The position numbers and the translations under genes were made by a program. A DNA stretch of 64,000 bases, taken from contig NC_081415.1 of NCBI RefSeq assembly GCF_030272615.1, positions 371,917,809 to 371,981,808 on the forward strand. Reading direction: 5' to 3'. The stretch comes from Cryptomeria japonica. Its lineage: Eukaryota; Streptophyta; Pinopsida; Cupressales; Cupressaceae. The number at the start of each line of letters is the position of its first letter. The first letter of the stretch is position 1. The notes under the pieces are model-generated. The model saw only the letters and a list, made by a program, of their open reading frames with translations, was not told where the DNA came from and searched no databases. Below, piece after piece: positions 54,851 through 64,000 of the stretch.

Positions 54851-55842
54851 CCTTCTCCTACACACTTAAAGCAAGTTCATCTAAATGTTCTTTTGTATTG
54901 TCTTCCAAGATTCTCATTCCAGTAACCGTCTGGTTCTCTCCTCCGATAGAAATTTCTATCATCCTTCCAGTATGAATTACCTTCTTTGTTCACTTCCTTG
55001 TCCTTTCTCTGATCTATACTGGTTCCTCTTCCTCCTATATATCCTCTTCCTCTGGTGAACCTTCCACCTCTTCCTCTATGCCAATGCTCATGTCTTTTGT
55101 TTAACATCTCCTCTACCTTTAGGGCATACTAGTAAGCCTCTTCAACACTCTAATTTGATCAAATTGAGTTCATCTTGTATAGACATTCGCAATCCATTCA
55201 AATATCTTACAACTTGTTCAACCTCATCATCAACATGTCTGGATCTGATATTCAACTTGTAAAATGTTTCGGTGTACTCCTTCACACTAGATTCCTTATG
55301 TCTCAAATTTTGCAACTTCTGGAATAGATTCACTCGATAACTAGCTGGCATAAACTTTGATTTCAACTTAGCAATCATCCAATCCCTTGTCTTAATCTTC
55401 TCCTTACCTCTTCTCTGTCTATCAACTTGGAAATTCTCCCACCAAAGAGATGCATGACCTTTCAACTGGGCACAGGCATATTTCACCTTCTTCTCTTCTG
55501 TAGTGTTTTCAAAATCAAAATACTTCTCCATCTCTGAGATCCAATCCATCAATTCATCTGAATCTAACTTCCCATCATATTTAATTGGGGAAAAATGAGG
55601 TTTATATTCACCCTACTCAAAACCCTCAAAAACCTTTCCTCATCCAGATCAACCACTGGTAGGTTTGCTTGTTCTTCTGGGGCTTCTTCTCCTTCATTTT
55701 CACTTACATCTTCAATATATTGACCTCTTCTTTGGGCTATCTCCATGACTTCCAACCTGGCTGCTATACCTCGCAACATCTCCATCACAACAGGGTTTGT
55801 ATTCCCATGTGCTCCACAATTCCTAGCTCCTCTTCGTGCCAT
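54851..55842 (-). pseudogene. Chromovirus gag with zinc knuckle
   Basis: Starts MARRGARNCGAHGNTNPVV at 55842. The gag domain is at 55552-55142: WISEMEKYFDFENTTEEKKV, YACAQLKGHASLWWENFQVD, FMPASYRVNLFQKLQNLRH, VVRYLNGLRMSIQDELNL. An Arg/Gly-rich segment follows (55107-54877, RGRGGRFTRGRGYIGGRG), then the knuckle CFKCVGEGHHAFKC near 54880-54840, just after a TGA. A frameshift near 55560 and a stop near 55140 break it. Confidence 0.9.
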
Positions 55843-55937
55843 CGTTCATAGTAGTCCTCTACAACTGCATGTCAGATCCACAATCCGCCCCCCTACAACA
55901 AAATATCAAGACACGCAACCTCCAGAATGAAACTTCA

Positions 55938-55950
55938 CTCTGATACCACT
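55938..55950 (-). other. Primer-binding site of chromovirus
   Basis: The - strand reads agtggtatcagag directly after the LTR terminus ...gacttcttca. Initiator-Met tRNA type. Confidence 0.85.
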
Positions 55951-56740
55951 TGAAGAAGTCACTGGTGAGGAGGGACCTCAAAGAGATCAATCTGGACTAG
56001 TCAACAAGAGTAAACACAACAGAAACACAAATATATGATGAAGGCAATGCATAACAAATTATTTTACTACACGAAAATTGATTACATCCAACCGGTAACA
56101 ACTAGGTTATAGCATACTGACTCACATTCCTAGTAGAACATACAAAATAGGTCACAACCAAGACCTTGAATCTTTAGATCTATCTTCTATGCACAGTGTA
56201 GCTACTTCATTCTCTAGTTAATTGATTCTAATGCGCAATTACAATTATATATATCGATCCAAAGGATCTAGTCGGCCCAAAAGGGATTAAAGCCCAAAGA
56301 ACAAAACCTAACATGCAAAATAACAAGGTCAACCTCCGCTAAGAGATTCGTACGGAAACTCCAAAGGATGAAATGGAGAGCATGGGAAAAGGCTGGCCAC
56401 ATGCCAAGTAACATCATAATCAACACCCAAGGCTTTGCAAGCTTCGGAAGGGGTTTCGATAGATCACCAAAATAGGTCCAAGCAACCGAAAACAAGAACT
56501 GCCAATCGGTAATAGGAAACTGTCAAGGAAATCGATAGCAATATTTTGCCAGAAAATGATCCAAATGCGATGTGGTCTAGAAGCAAGAAAGATGATCAAG
56601 TCTTCAAGTAGAATCCAACTCCACATGATCCGATGAGCCAAAACTGGGACACACAGAAAGGAAAACTGAAATTGCAAATAGAAAGTAAAATGTTTTTGGT
56701 TGATGCAAGATTGCTATGAACCAGGGATGCTCCTGCATCA
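55951..56740 (-). repeat. 5' LTR of chromovirus (790 bp)
   Basis: On the - strand it starts tgatgcaggagcatccctgg and ends gtgacttcttca. A TATA-like cgatatatataattg lies near 56243-56260. The same family recurs as the 3' LTR (29852-30628) and as a solo LTR in the opposite orientation at 59752-60418. Confidence 0.9.
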
Positions 56741-56745
56741 CAACC

Positions 56746-57558
56746 TTAATACACATATTACATGACAATATCACCTATTTATACAATTCATCAACCTTGA
56801 CAACAAGGTCGGCTAAACCCTTAATTCATAATTATAAAATTACATCACACGATATAAGGATCAACCACCAGACAAATATAATGATATACATGATATAATA
56901 TGGACCTAATTCAAATTTGCAAATGCTCATTTGCATCGGTAATCACGCCAAGATCAACCATAACACGCTACACCACCAAAAATATCACATAACATGAAGA
57001 ACATCACCTGATTAGCAAAATCACCAATAAATTGCACAACGATCAATGTAGATAATCAAAATAAATAGGACACAATTAGGAAACACCAACAAGCTCATTA
57101 GAATCATTAGTAACAGCTGCACCAACATCACTTATCAAATTTTCATCTGTCAACGTCTGCAACTCAAGAACACTCATACGACAGCAACTGTCATGAAGAA
57201 AGATAACTTGCAGAGCACCAAATCATGAACCAGTTGAAATGAAGATACACAAGACCATCCCAAACAATCTCCCAAAGACTCAACTCAAGATCTAATCTCA
57301 CCAGAATATACCAAAGGAAATATTGAACTCTGCAAAGCACTGATCAGAAAAACAAACTGCAAACTGGATCACATGCTATGGTCAATTAAGCATCTTGGAT
57401 CACCAAAACCATTATAGAAGAATATAATGATACTAGAAATACTCCATACACCAAATAAAAATCTCAATAAACCAATCTGCAAGCACCAAAGCAATAAATC
57501 ATAGGGATATGTTGACATCAATGACAACAACATATCCTAGCAGAAGCAATGTCCAACA
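56746..57558 (-). repeat. 3' LTR of Copia C2, U3 part
   Basis: On the - strand it starts tgttggacattgcttctgc after a purine-rich caaacggggata. TATA box ttgtataaataggtg at about 56774-56788. It joins 29331-29851 once the chromovirus and one CAACC are removed. Remaining ORFs are incidental. Confidence 0.8.
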
Positions 57559-59751
57559 ATATCCCCGTTTGGCATTGATGGAAACATATAAATGTGAAAA
57601 AAATCAATGCAAAGAAAGAAAAATATCTCCAACAGACTCCCCCTAAGATCAAGCGGATAAAATAGTTTTTCACATGCTTCTCTCCCCCTTTGACAACAAT
57701 GCCAAAGATCTCAAAATAGAAAACTAAACTCACTCCCTTAGATAAACAAATCATGATTCTCTCACCCATAAACATATAACAAATCCAACAGACTACTCCA
57801 CCAGAGGAGCAACACCAACTCATCAATCTAAATAATACTGTGAGGTCCACAGATTGATGCAACTCAATGCATCTAGTTCTCATAAAGAGGGGTGGATACC
57901 CCTAACTTCTCTCTCAAATAAACAAATGTATCTGCAGGCAAAGGCTTAGTGAAAATATCAACAATTTGTTCCTTTGTAGACACATATTCTAGGTTCACTT
58001 CCTCTTCACTGACTTTTTTTCTCAAGTAATGATATTTGATTGACACATGTTTAGTTTTTGAATGTTGCACCAGATTCTTTGACATGTTAATAGTACTGGA
58101 ATTATCACAGTATATGATAGTAGGATCATCATAGATAACTCTAATATCCTTCAACATTAACTTCATCCAAACTACTTGAGTGCAACTACCAACAACATCA
58201 ATGTACTTAGCTTGAATAGTAGATAAGGATACTGAATCTTGTTTCTTACTAGCCCATGAAACCAATTTATTACCTAAAAAGAAAGAACCATCGGAGGTAC
58301 TCTTCCAGTCATCAACATCACCAACCCAATCAACATCAGTGTAAGCACATAACATGAAATCATCATTACTTAGATACCACAAACCATAATCCATAGTTTC
58401 GTTCAAATATGAATATTCTCTTTACAGTAGTGACATGACTCTCTTTCAGATCAGTTTGATATCTAGCACCCATGCACACAGCATGCATAATGTTTGACCT
58501 AGTCTAAGTAAGATATAGCAATCCACCAACCATAAATCTGTACAAACTCTGATTAGCTTTCATAGATTCATAATTCTTAGACAATTTTCAACCAATCACC
58601 ATAGGAGTTCCAACCAATTTGGAGTCATCTAACCAAAACTTCTTCAACAATTCCTTCACATATTTAGTTTGAGATAGAAAAATACCTTTTCCAGTCTGTG
58701 AAATCTGCAAACCTAAGAAAAATTTCATCTCTTCTATCATAGGCATCTTAAAATTATTTATGCATATCACTGACAAACTTCATGCTCAAGTCATCATCTC
58801 CTCCAAAGATAATATCATCAACAAAGACTTCAACAATCAAGATGTTATCATTCTCAATCTTAAAATACAAATTACTGTCAACAATCCCTTTATTAAATCC
58901 CAATTTCAACAAGTACTTATCCAATCTAGCATACCTAGGGGCTTGTTTCAATCCATAAAGAGCTTTCTTCAGTTTACATACCATGTCTCCATCATCAGAT
59001 AATGAAAATCCATTAGGTTGCTCAATGTAGACTTCTTCAAGATCACCATTCAAAAAAGTTGACTTGACATCCATCTGATACACTTTGAAATCTTTATAGG
59101 CAACATATGCAAGCAATAGTCTAACAACTTAAAGTTTGGCTACCAGAGAAAAAGTCTCCTCATAATCAATCCCTCCTTTTTGTGAATATCCTTTGTATAC
59201 CAATCTTTCTTTATTTCTAACAACTTCACCAACTTCATTCAATTTATTCCTAAATACCCATTTAGTACCAATCACTTTCTTATCTTTAGGTCTAGGCACA
59301 AGCTCCCATTTGCTATTCTTTTCAATATGATTTAACTCTTCTTCCATAGCTCTCATCCAATTTTCATCTTTGCAAGTCTCAACAACATCTTTAGGTTCAA
59401 TTTTAGAAATCGAACACACCTCTTCAACAACTAGCCTTCTTCTAGTCATCACACCTTTATTTTTATCTCCAATAATCTGATTTTCTAAATGATTCAATCT
59501 TATATAGCTTAGAGTCTTTTGAATGTTCCGATTTTCATGTTCTTGCACCTCTCCACCTGTAGTAGCAACATCCAGATTAACTGTCTCTACCCGACCATTC
59601 TGCTTCAATTATTCAGTCTGAGTAGGATTTAGAACAATATGTTGACCATCATCATATCTGCAGGCTCTGATTTCTTTTCCAAGGTTCTCATCCACCTTCA
59701 CATTTGCACTTTTCACTATCTTTCTTAGTCTCTTATTGTAGCACCGGTAGG
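57559..59751 (-). pseudogene. Copia C2 RT and RNase H
   Basis: From high to low: linker and RT start (59608-59129: DENWMRAMEEELNHIEKNSK, WELVPRPKDKKVIGTKWVF), RT core (59116-58754: [33 protein letters not shown], catalytic [16 protein letters not shown]), FFLGLQISQTGKGIFLSQTK (58730), and RNase H (58406-57873: AYTDVDWVGDVDDWKSTSDG, KKQDSVSLSTIQAKYIDVVG, IIYCDNSSTINMSKN, EYVSTKEQIVDIFTKPLPAD). The RT box is intact (FVDD). Breaks near 59125, 58590-58500 and 59610. 57559-57872 is the 3' UTR, with the PPT at its end. Confidence 0.9.
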
Positions 59752-60418
59752 TGATGCAAGAGAATCCTCGGTCTATGAGCAATCTTGCATCAACAAAAAA
59801 TATTTCCTTATTTTTATTCTTGTTTAGTCGATTTTGTGTATTCCGGTAGCTGTTTATCTTTCGTGTGGATCAGATTTCTGGGTTCTTGTGCATTATTCCA
59901 GATTTCTAGTTCATTTGGGTTCTTTTCTGAAGTGATTTCTTGGATTGCAGATCGATTTAGCACCACACTTGATATTCTTAGGCCCTTGGCCACCTTCCTT
60001 TGTGGTCTGTACTTTCGGATTGTTCTTGCAAGATGAGATCTTCATGTTTTGGGGCCGACCTGTCTTACATGTTTTGTTTTCCTTCCTTGGTTAATGTAAT
60101 CTTTTATGGCCGGCCCAAATGTGTTCCAAAGGATATATATATTGTTTTCTATAGTCATTAGGGGGATATCGATCAGCATGAGATTCTAGATTCATGGTTA
60201 GAGATCCGGATAATTCCGAGAGTTCTAGATGGATTGTAATCTGACATGTTAGCGTGCATGTAACCGGTTTATTACTAGATGTTCTATGATGAATATATGA
60301 CAGTGCGGATGTCTGATTTTGTAATATTTCTATGTGTTGTGATTTCTTTCGTTGTGTTACTCTTGCTACATGATCTAGTCAGTTCTCTTTGAGGACCCAC
60401 TGGACCACGGTTGCATCA
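59752..60418 (+). mobile_element. Solo LTR of the chromovirus family in Copia C2
   Basis: tgatgcaagagaatcc ... cacggttgcatca, perfect 5-bp TSD gtagg (59747-59751, 60419-60423). It aligns, as reverse complement, with the chromovirus LTRs at 55951-56740 and 29852-30628 (caatcttgcatcaac, ggatatatat, ctctttgaggaccc). Removal with one TSD restores the Copia reading frame at a position in the integrase C-terminal region. Confidence 0.9.
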
Positions 60419-60510
60419 GTAGGCTTTGCTCTTTGTTGAATATCCCAAGAAAATTCCTTCATCACTTCTTGCATCAAACTTTCCTATGTCATCATCTCTC
60501 TTGATATAAC
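60419..60510 (-). pseudogene. Copia C2 integrase C-terminal exon-like piece between two solo LTRs
   Basis: A 92-bp remnant reads DDDIGKFDARSDEGIFLGYS on the - strand, the conserved segment after the integrase core in Copia. It is in frame with sequence on both sides when the two flanking solo LTRs and one TSD copy each are removed. Confidence 0.85.
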
Positions 60511-61639
60511 TATAGACACCAAAAATTAATTAAATTAATATTACATTAATTAAATTAATATTACATTAATTAAATTAATATTTAATTAATTAAAATAATA
60601 TTTAATTAATTAAAATAATATTTAATTAATTTAAGCTTGTCATCATAATTAACCAATTTAACTGTGTTAATTCCCTTCTTCTTAAGGTTAATTAAATCAA
60701 ATTTAATCAATCTTGTCACTATAGTCCAATAATTAATTAATCAAATAAATTAATTATTTACCTATTCTTCTGAAGTCAACCAAATCATTAAGTCTTCTAA
60801 ATTCCTCTTAGTTAATTAATTCTAATTAATTAACTTAAGTCATGTGATTCCTACAAATAACTTTTTCTAATCCCCACTTAGCCTAATTAATTCTTCTTTA
60901 ATCATACTTATCAATATTCTCCAATTTTATATTCCTCCACTCATGTCACATCACCTTTGATCCTTTCAAGGAAATTCAAATTCCTTGAATCTCCCCATGC
61001 ATCCTCTTCACAAAGAATTTTTTCCTTTATTCATTTAGTCTTCCCACACATCCTTTATTTAGGAATTTTTAATCCCTCTCTCCTTTCCCCAAGGAATTTT
61101 ATATTCCTTTTTATTCTCCCAATACACCTTGATCCATGTCTTCCATCCCAAATCAATCTCAACCCTTCATACTAAAATCAATCTTGGCTCTCCATTGGCC
61201 TCCTCCAATCTATAAATTGGAGTCTCATTTCCTCACAAAACACTACATGGAATCTTCTTCTAATCTTATGCTGCCCCTTTCTTCCTCTGTCTTCTTCTAT
61301 CATATCCATATAATGTCATAATATCCAAATAATCCCTCATCCAAGAAAAATCCCTTTTTCATCCAAACCTATCAATTCCTCATCCATCATAATTCAAATC
61401 CAATCATAATCCACCAATCTTGTTATGTATTTGGAGAGCATTCCGCATCCATCAAGAAGAGCACATCCAAACAAGTGGAGCATAAGGGTGCCTCTACTTC
61501 CTCAAGCTCAATCAGAGGAATAAGAGAGACTCCTCTCTTGCAAGGTATAATATAGCTAGCTTGTTGTTTTAATTTGGCTTTTATGCTTATTTGGTTTAAC
61601 CAACCTGCTAACCTTGCATGAAAAGTTTCCCTTAGTTCA
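60511..61639 (+). mobile_element. Solo LTR (Gypsy-like, 1129 bp) in Copia C2
   Basis: Starts tatagacaccaaaaatt, probably tgtagacacc with one G-to-A change, and ends cttagttca. Perfect 5-bp TSD ataac (60506-60510, 61640-61644). TATA box tctataaattgg near 61208. The first ~110 bp are tandem ~20-bp units of attaattaaattaatatt type. Short ORFs are incidental. Confidence 0.8.
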
Positions 61640-62400
61640 ATAACATTTGCTACCAAATATTTTGAAATATCTCACTGTAGGAACATGACCAAACCATAGC
61701 TCATAAGGAGTCTTATCGGTATCACCTTTAATATGAACTCAGTTGAATGTGTAAACAACAATGCTAATAGCTTCTCTCTAATAGATCTTTGGAACATTCC
61801 CTTCAATTAGCATAGTCCTTGCAAACATCCAAGACAATCCTGTCCTTTCTTTCAACAACTCCATTCTACTGAGGGGTTCTAGGAGCAGATAATTGTCTTC
61901 TAATCCCATGCTTCTCACATAATGAATCAAACTCACTGGAATAAAATTCTCCTCCCCTGTCAAATCTCAGACATTTCACCTTCAATTCTGACTCAGTCTC
62001 AACCTTTGCTTTGAATATCTTGGACTTGTATAATGCTTTAGATTTCTCCTTCAAAAAGACAACCCACATCATCTTGGAATAATCATCAATTAGCAACATA
62101 AAATATCTCTCCCTACACACTTCTAACATTTGTTGTTCCACATAGGTCAGTATGCACAAGATCTAGCAATCCATCAAATGTATACTATTTTCTCTTGAAA
62201 GAAATTCTTGTTTGCTTACCCAATTGGCATTCCTTACATATTAAATTAGCAGGCTGAACAATCTTAGGCAGATCTCTAACAACTTGTGTATAATTGATCT
62301 TAATCATTGAATCAAAGTTAACATGACACATTCTCCAATGCCACAACCAACTTTCATCAATCTGAGCAATCAAACAAATTTTCTCACCAACATTCAAATG
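61640..62400 (-). pseudogene. Copia C2 gag-pre-integrase and integrase
   Basis: 62397-62185 is gag-pre-integrase (SWLWHWRMCHVNFDSMIKIN, CKECQLGKQTRISFKRK). Integrase core at 62159-61866: RYFMLLIDDYSKMMWVVFLK, KVKCLRFDRGGEFYSSEF (second Asp intact), KHGIRRQLSAPRTPQ, then a stop before the expected Gln/Asn. 61790-61645: LIEGNVPKIY and TPYELWFGHVPTVRYFKIFG, cut by the solo LTR. The first Asp region (62180) is damaged. Confidence 0.85.
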
Positions 62401-63363
62401 AAAATATTACCTTCAGTCTTAGTTCCAAATGCAATCTCTATATCGGAGGCATTTAGGATCTTGCATTTACCATTCTTGAATTGCAAATCATAAAGTTTGT
62501 CAACCATCTGTCCAAGACAAAAGATTATCCTTCAAACATTCAACATACAAGACATCATTAGTGTTATGCTTACCATCAAATGAAATAGAACCTCTACCAC
62601 AGATCACACAGGCTTTTTCATCTCCAAATCTCACTATTCCACCATCATACCTTTCAATACTCAACAATTTTCTTTTATCATCGATCATATAATGTGAACA
62701 ATTGCTGTCAATTACCCATTCATCTTTTTCTTCAACTTTAGCAGCTAAAGTTTTCTACTCAATAGTGCAACTTGTGGAATTAATAGGTATCGGTCTATCT
62801 TCTTAGATAGCAATAAATACAACTTCTTATCTTTCTAATTCTTCATCTGTAACACCTTCATCAACAACATAATAGCAGTTCTTCTGATGCTTATACTTCT
62901 GGTTAGACTTGTAAGGCTTATCATACTTCTCATGCTTCTCATATCTATCATTCCTATCATGCTTATCAAATTTATCATGCATATCATATTTAGCCATTCT
63001 TTGGGCATCTAGAAGCAAAATGTCCTATTTTATTACAAGAGAAACATTTCAAAGGCAATTTTCCATCAGACTTACCAGCTCCCTTAGGCAATCTCTGGGC
63101 AATCAATGCTTCAAGCTCATCCAGTTCTCTTTCTTGCTCTTCTATCTCTCTCCTTTCTCTTTCATATCTGGATATTCTACATTCATCAAGATCATACTTC
63201 TGCTTTTCGGATATAGATGCTCTAAATGTTGTCTCAGACTTTCCATGTGATTCACTAAATTCGCTCAACTCAAATGTAGCAATCTTTCCAACCAACATAT
63301 CTCTTGTTACTGTAGTCACACTCCAGATCTCATCATTAGCAGCTACCTTGTGTTTATTGTAAT
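62401..63363 (-). pseudogene. Copia C2 gag C-terminus and protease-side region
   Basis: 63319-62990: VTRDMLVGKIATFELSEF, then a Glu/Arg-rich helix (REIEEQERELDELEAL) and the zinc knuckle CFSCNKIGHFASRCPKNG. 63018-62827 is an unusual Lys/Asp/Tyr/His-rich repeat (KHDRNDRYEKHEKYDKPYK). 62760-62690 holds the protease remnant. 62688-62500 is VRFGDEKACVICGRGSISFD and TNDVLYVECLKDNLLS. Gag sequence is lost beyond ~63363. Confidence 0.8.
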
Positions 63364-64000
63364 ATTAAAAAATATTATCCCTTGTAAATAATGTGACAAA
63401 CAGTGCTTTTCCTCCATGTCATCAGAGGTAAGGATCCACCATTATGTCCTTTTGTTCACTCAGACCATCCATGTCATTGTTGGTTGAAGAATTACCAACT
63501 CTACCAACCTGTCACCTTTGGGGACACAGGTGCGGCACGGAGACGTCCGTGTGGTGTGCTACCATCCCCCGAATCTAACAATCTGTAGGTGGTCATTTGA
63601 GCATTACACCTGTGCCCAGAAGGAATCATAATGCCACTACATATTCCCATCGATATCTAAATCCCTTCCTAGGCCTTTATCTTTCACTTTGGAGGCACTT
63701 TGAAGGGATTCTTTGGCAAGTTTGGCAATCTTCTTGCAGGTTAAGCTCTTGAAGACCACCTTGGATAGCATTCCATCAACACCACCATTGTTGCAACACC
63801 TCAAGTGCACTACACAAACATTTCCAACAATTGTTTGTGACAGGGGAGTTTCCTTAATCTCTTTCTTTCATTTTTCAATACCTTTTTATTAATATTTTGT
63901 TGCATCCTTTCAATTATCTTTATCATATTATTATTCTTGTGGTTTGTTGGGTTGTCCGTGGAGGTGGAAACACCAAAACGAGGATCTGACTTAGGCAGGA
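63364..64000. other. Unclassified stretch at the window end
   Basis: The gag frame of C2 cannot be followed past ~63363-63420. The rest is less AT-rich (acaggtgcggcacggagacg near 63525) and shows no recognisable coding motif. It may be another insertion or the far side of a deletion in C2. Confidence 0.35.

Larger units (their letters stand above)
29852..56740 (-). mobile_element. Chromovirus (Ty3/Gypsy with chromodomain), host of deeper insertions
   Basis: Direct LTRs at 29852-30628 and 55951-56740, TG...CA-type ends, 5-bp TSD CAACC at 29847-29851 and 56741-56745. Internal order on -: PBS, gag, zinc knuckle, protease, RT, RNase H, integrase, chromodomain. Between chromodomain and 3' LTR lies the 30640-51304 element. 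Own length without that insert is about 6.2 kb. The LTRs differ at roughly 15% of sites over the first ~340 bp compared by eye. Frame breaks and active-site losses show that it is inactive. Confidence 0.9.
29331..64000 (-). mobile_element. SIRE-like Copia element C2, nested host of the right half
   Basis: Order on the - strand: gag C-terminus (63363-62827), protease flank and pre-integrase (62700-62185), integrase (62160-61640, then 60510-60419 and 59751 on), RT and RNase H (59620-57873), 3' LTR (57558 down to 29331). The 5' end is outside or beyond the unclassified end of the window. It is split by a chromovirus (29852-56740) and by two solo LTRs. RNase H wording such as AYTDVDWVGDVDD and the gag zinc knuckle fit the SIRE/Maximus group; lineage is an inference. 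Confidence 0.8.

Noticed and set aside
60530-60640. AT-rich tandem units as a replication origin or satellite
   Set aside because: They are the 5' part of a TSD-bounded solo LTR; short and confined to it.

Overview
This window holds no host gene that I can recognise. It is almost wholly a stack of plant transposable elements: Ty1/Copia and Ty3/Gypsy LTR retrotransposons, one L1-type LINE, solo LTRs and a probable CACTA terminus. Composition is AT-rich. All recognisable coding regions are broken, mostly by TAG/TGA/TAA at positions where CAG, CGA, CAA or TGG would restore the expected residue. This points to a seed plant with a large, methylated, repeat-filled genome. A gymnosperm is my guess from the style of the elements and is not proven.

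Left part (1-29330). 1-1864 is the 3' part of a + strand Copia LTR, inserted in the integrase of a - strand Copia fragment (1865-3972) that ends beside a CACTA-like terminus and a microsatellite. 4352-21440 is a long + strand Gypsy element of the Tat type (two RNase H domains, the second of archaeal type). It carries an antisense plant-mobile-domain ORF (17092-19140) and 21-bp phased repeat arrays of opposite polarity near its two ends. A truncated + strand Copia pol with PPT and 3' LTR follows (21441-~25220). Next come a - strand Gypsy gag with PBS and LTR (26467-29330), the LTR being split by a probable solo Copia LTR.

Right part (29331-64000). This is a nest that can be peeled by target-site duplications (TSDs). 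A - strand SIRE-like Copia (29331 to the window end) has a - strand chromovirus in its 3' LTR (29852-56740, TSD CAACC). The chromovirus contains a + strand non-autonomous LTR element with gag-like and accessory ORFs but no pol (30640-51304). That element contains a - strand LINE in its 5' LTR (31022-40507, 10-bp TSD) and a 4.9-kb solo-LTR-like insertion in its second ORF (43039-47950, TSD TGGGG). The LINE endonuclease is itself split by a 1.7-kb solo LTR (36607-38333, TSD GTTGT). Two more solo LTRs split the Copia integrase/RT linker region (59752-60418, TSD GTAGG; 60511-61639, TSD ATAAC). At four of these sites, removing the insert plus one TSD copy restores the reading frame.

The most interesting signal is accessory protein content. 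Three unrelated elements (Tat Gypsy antisense ORF, pol-less LTR element ORF2, LINE third ORF) each carry an extra ORF outside their replication genes. The Tat ORF is a plant mobile domain. The other two look like each other in layout (helical N-terminal domain, then a coiled-coil C-terminus) and may be distantly related to it.
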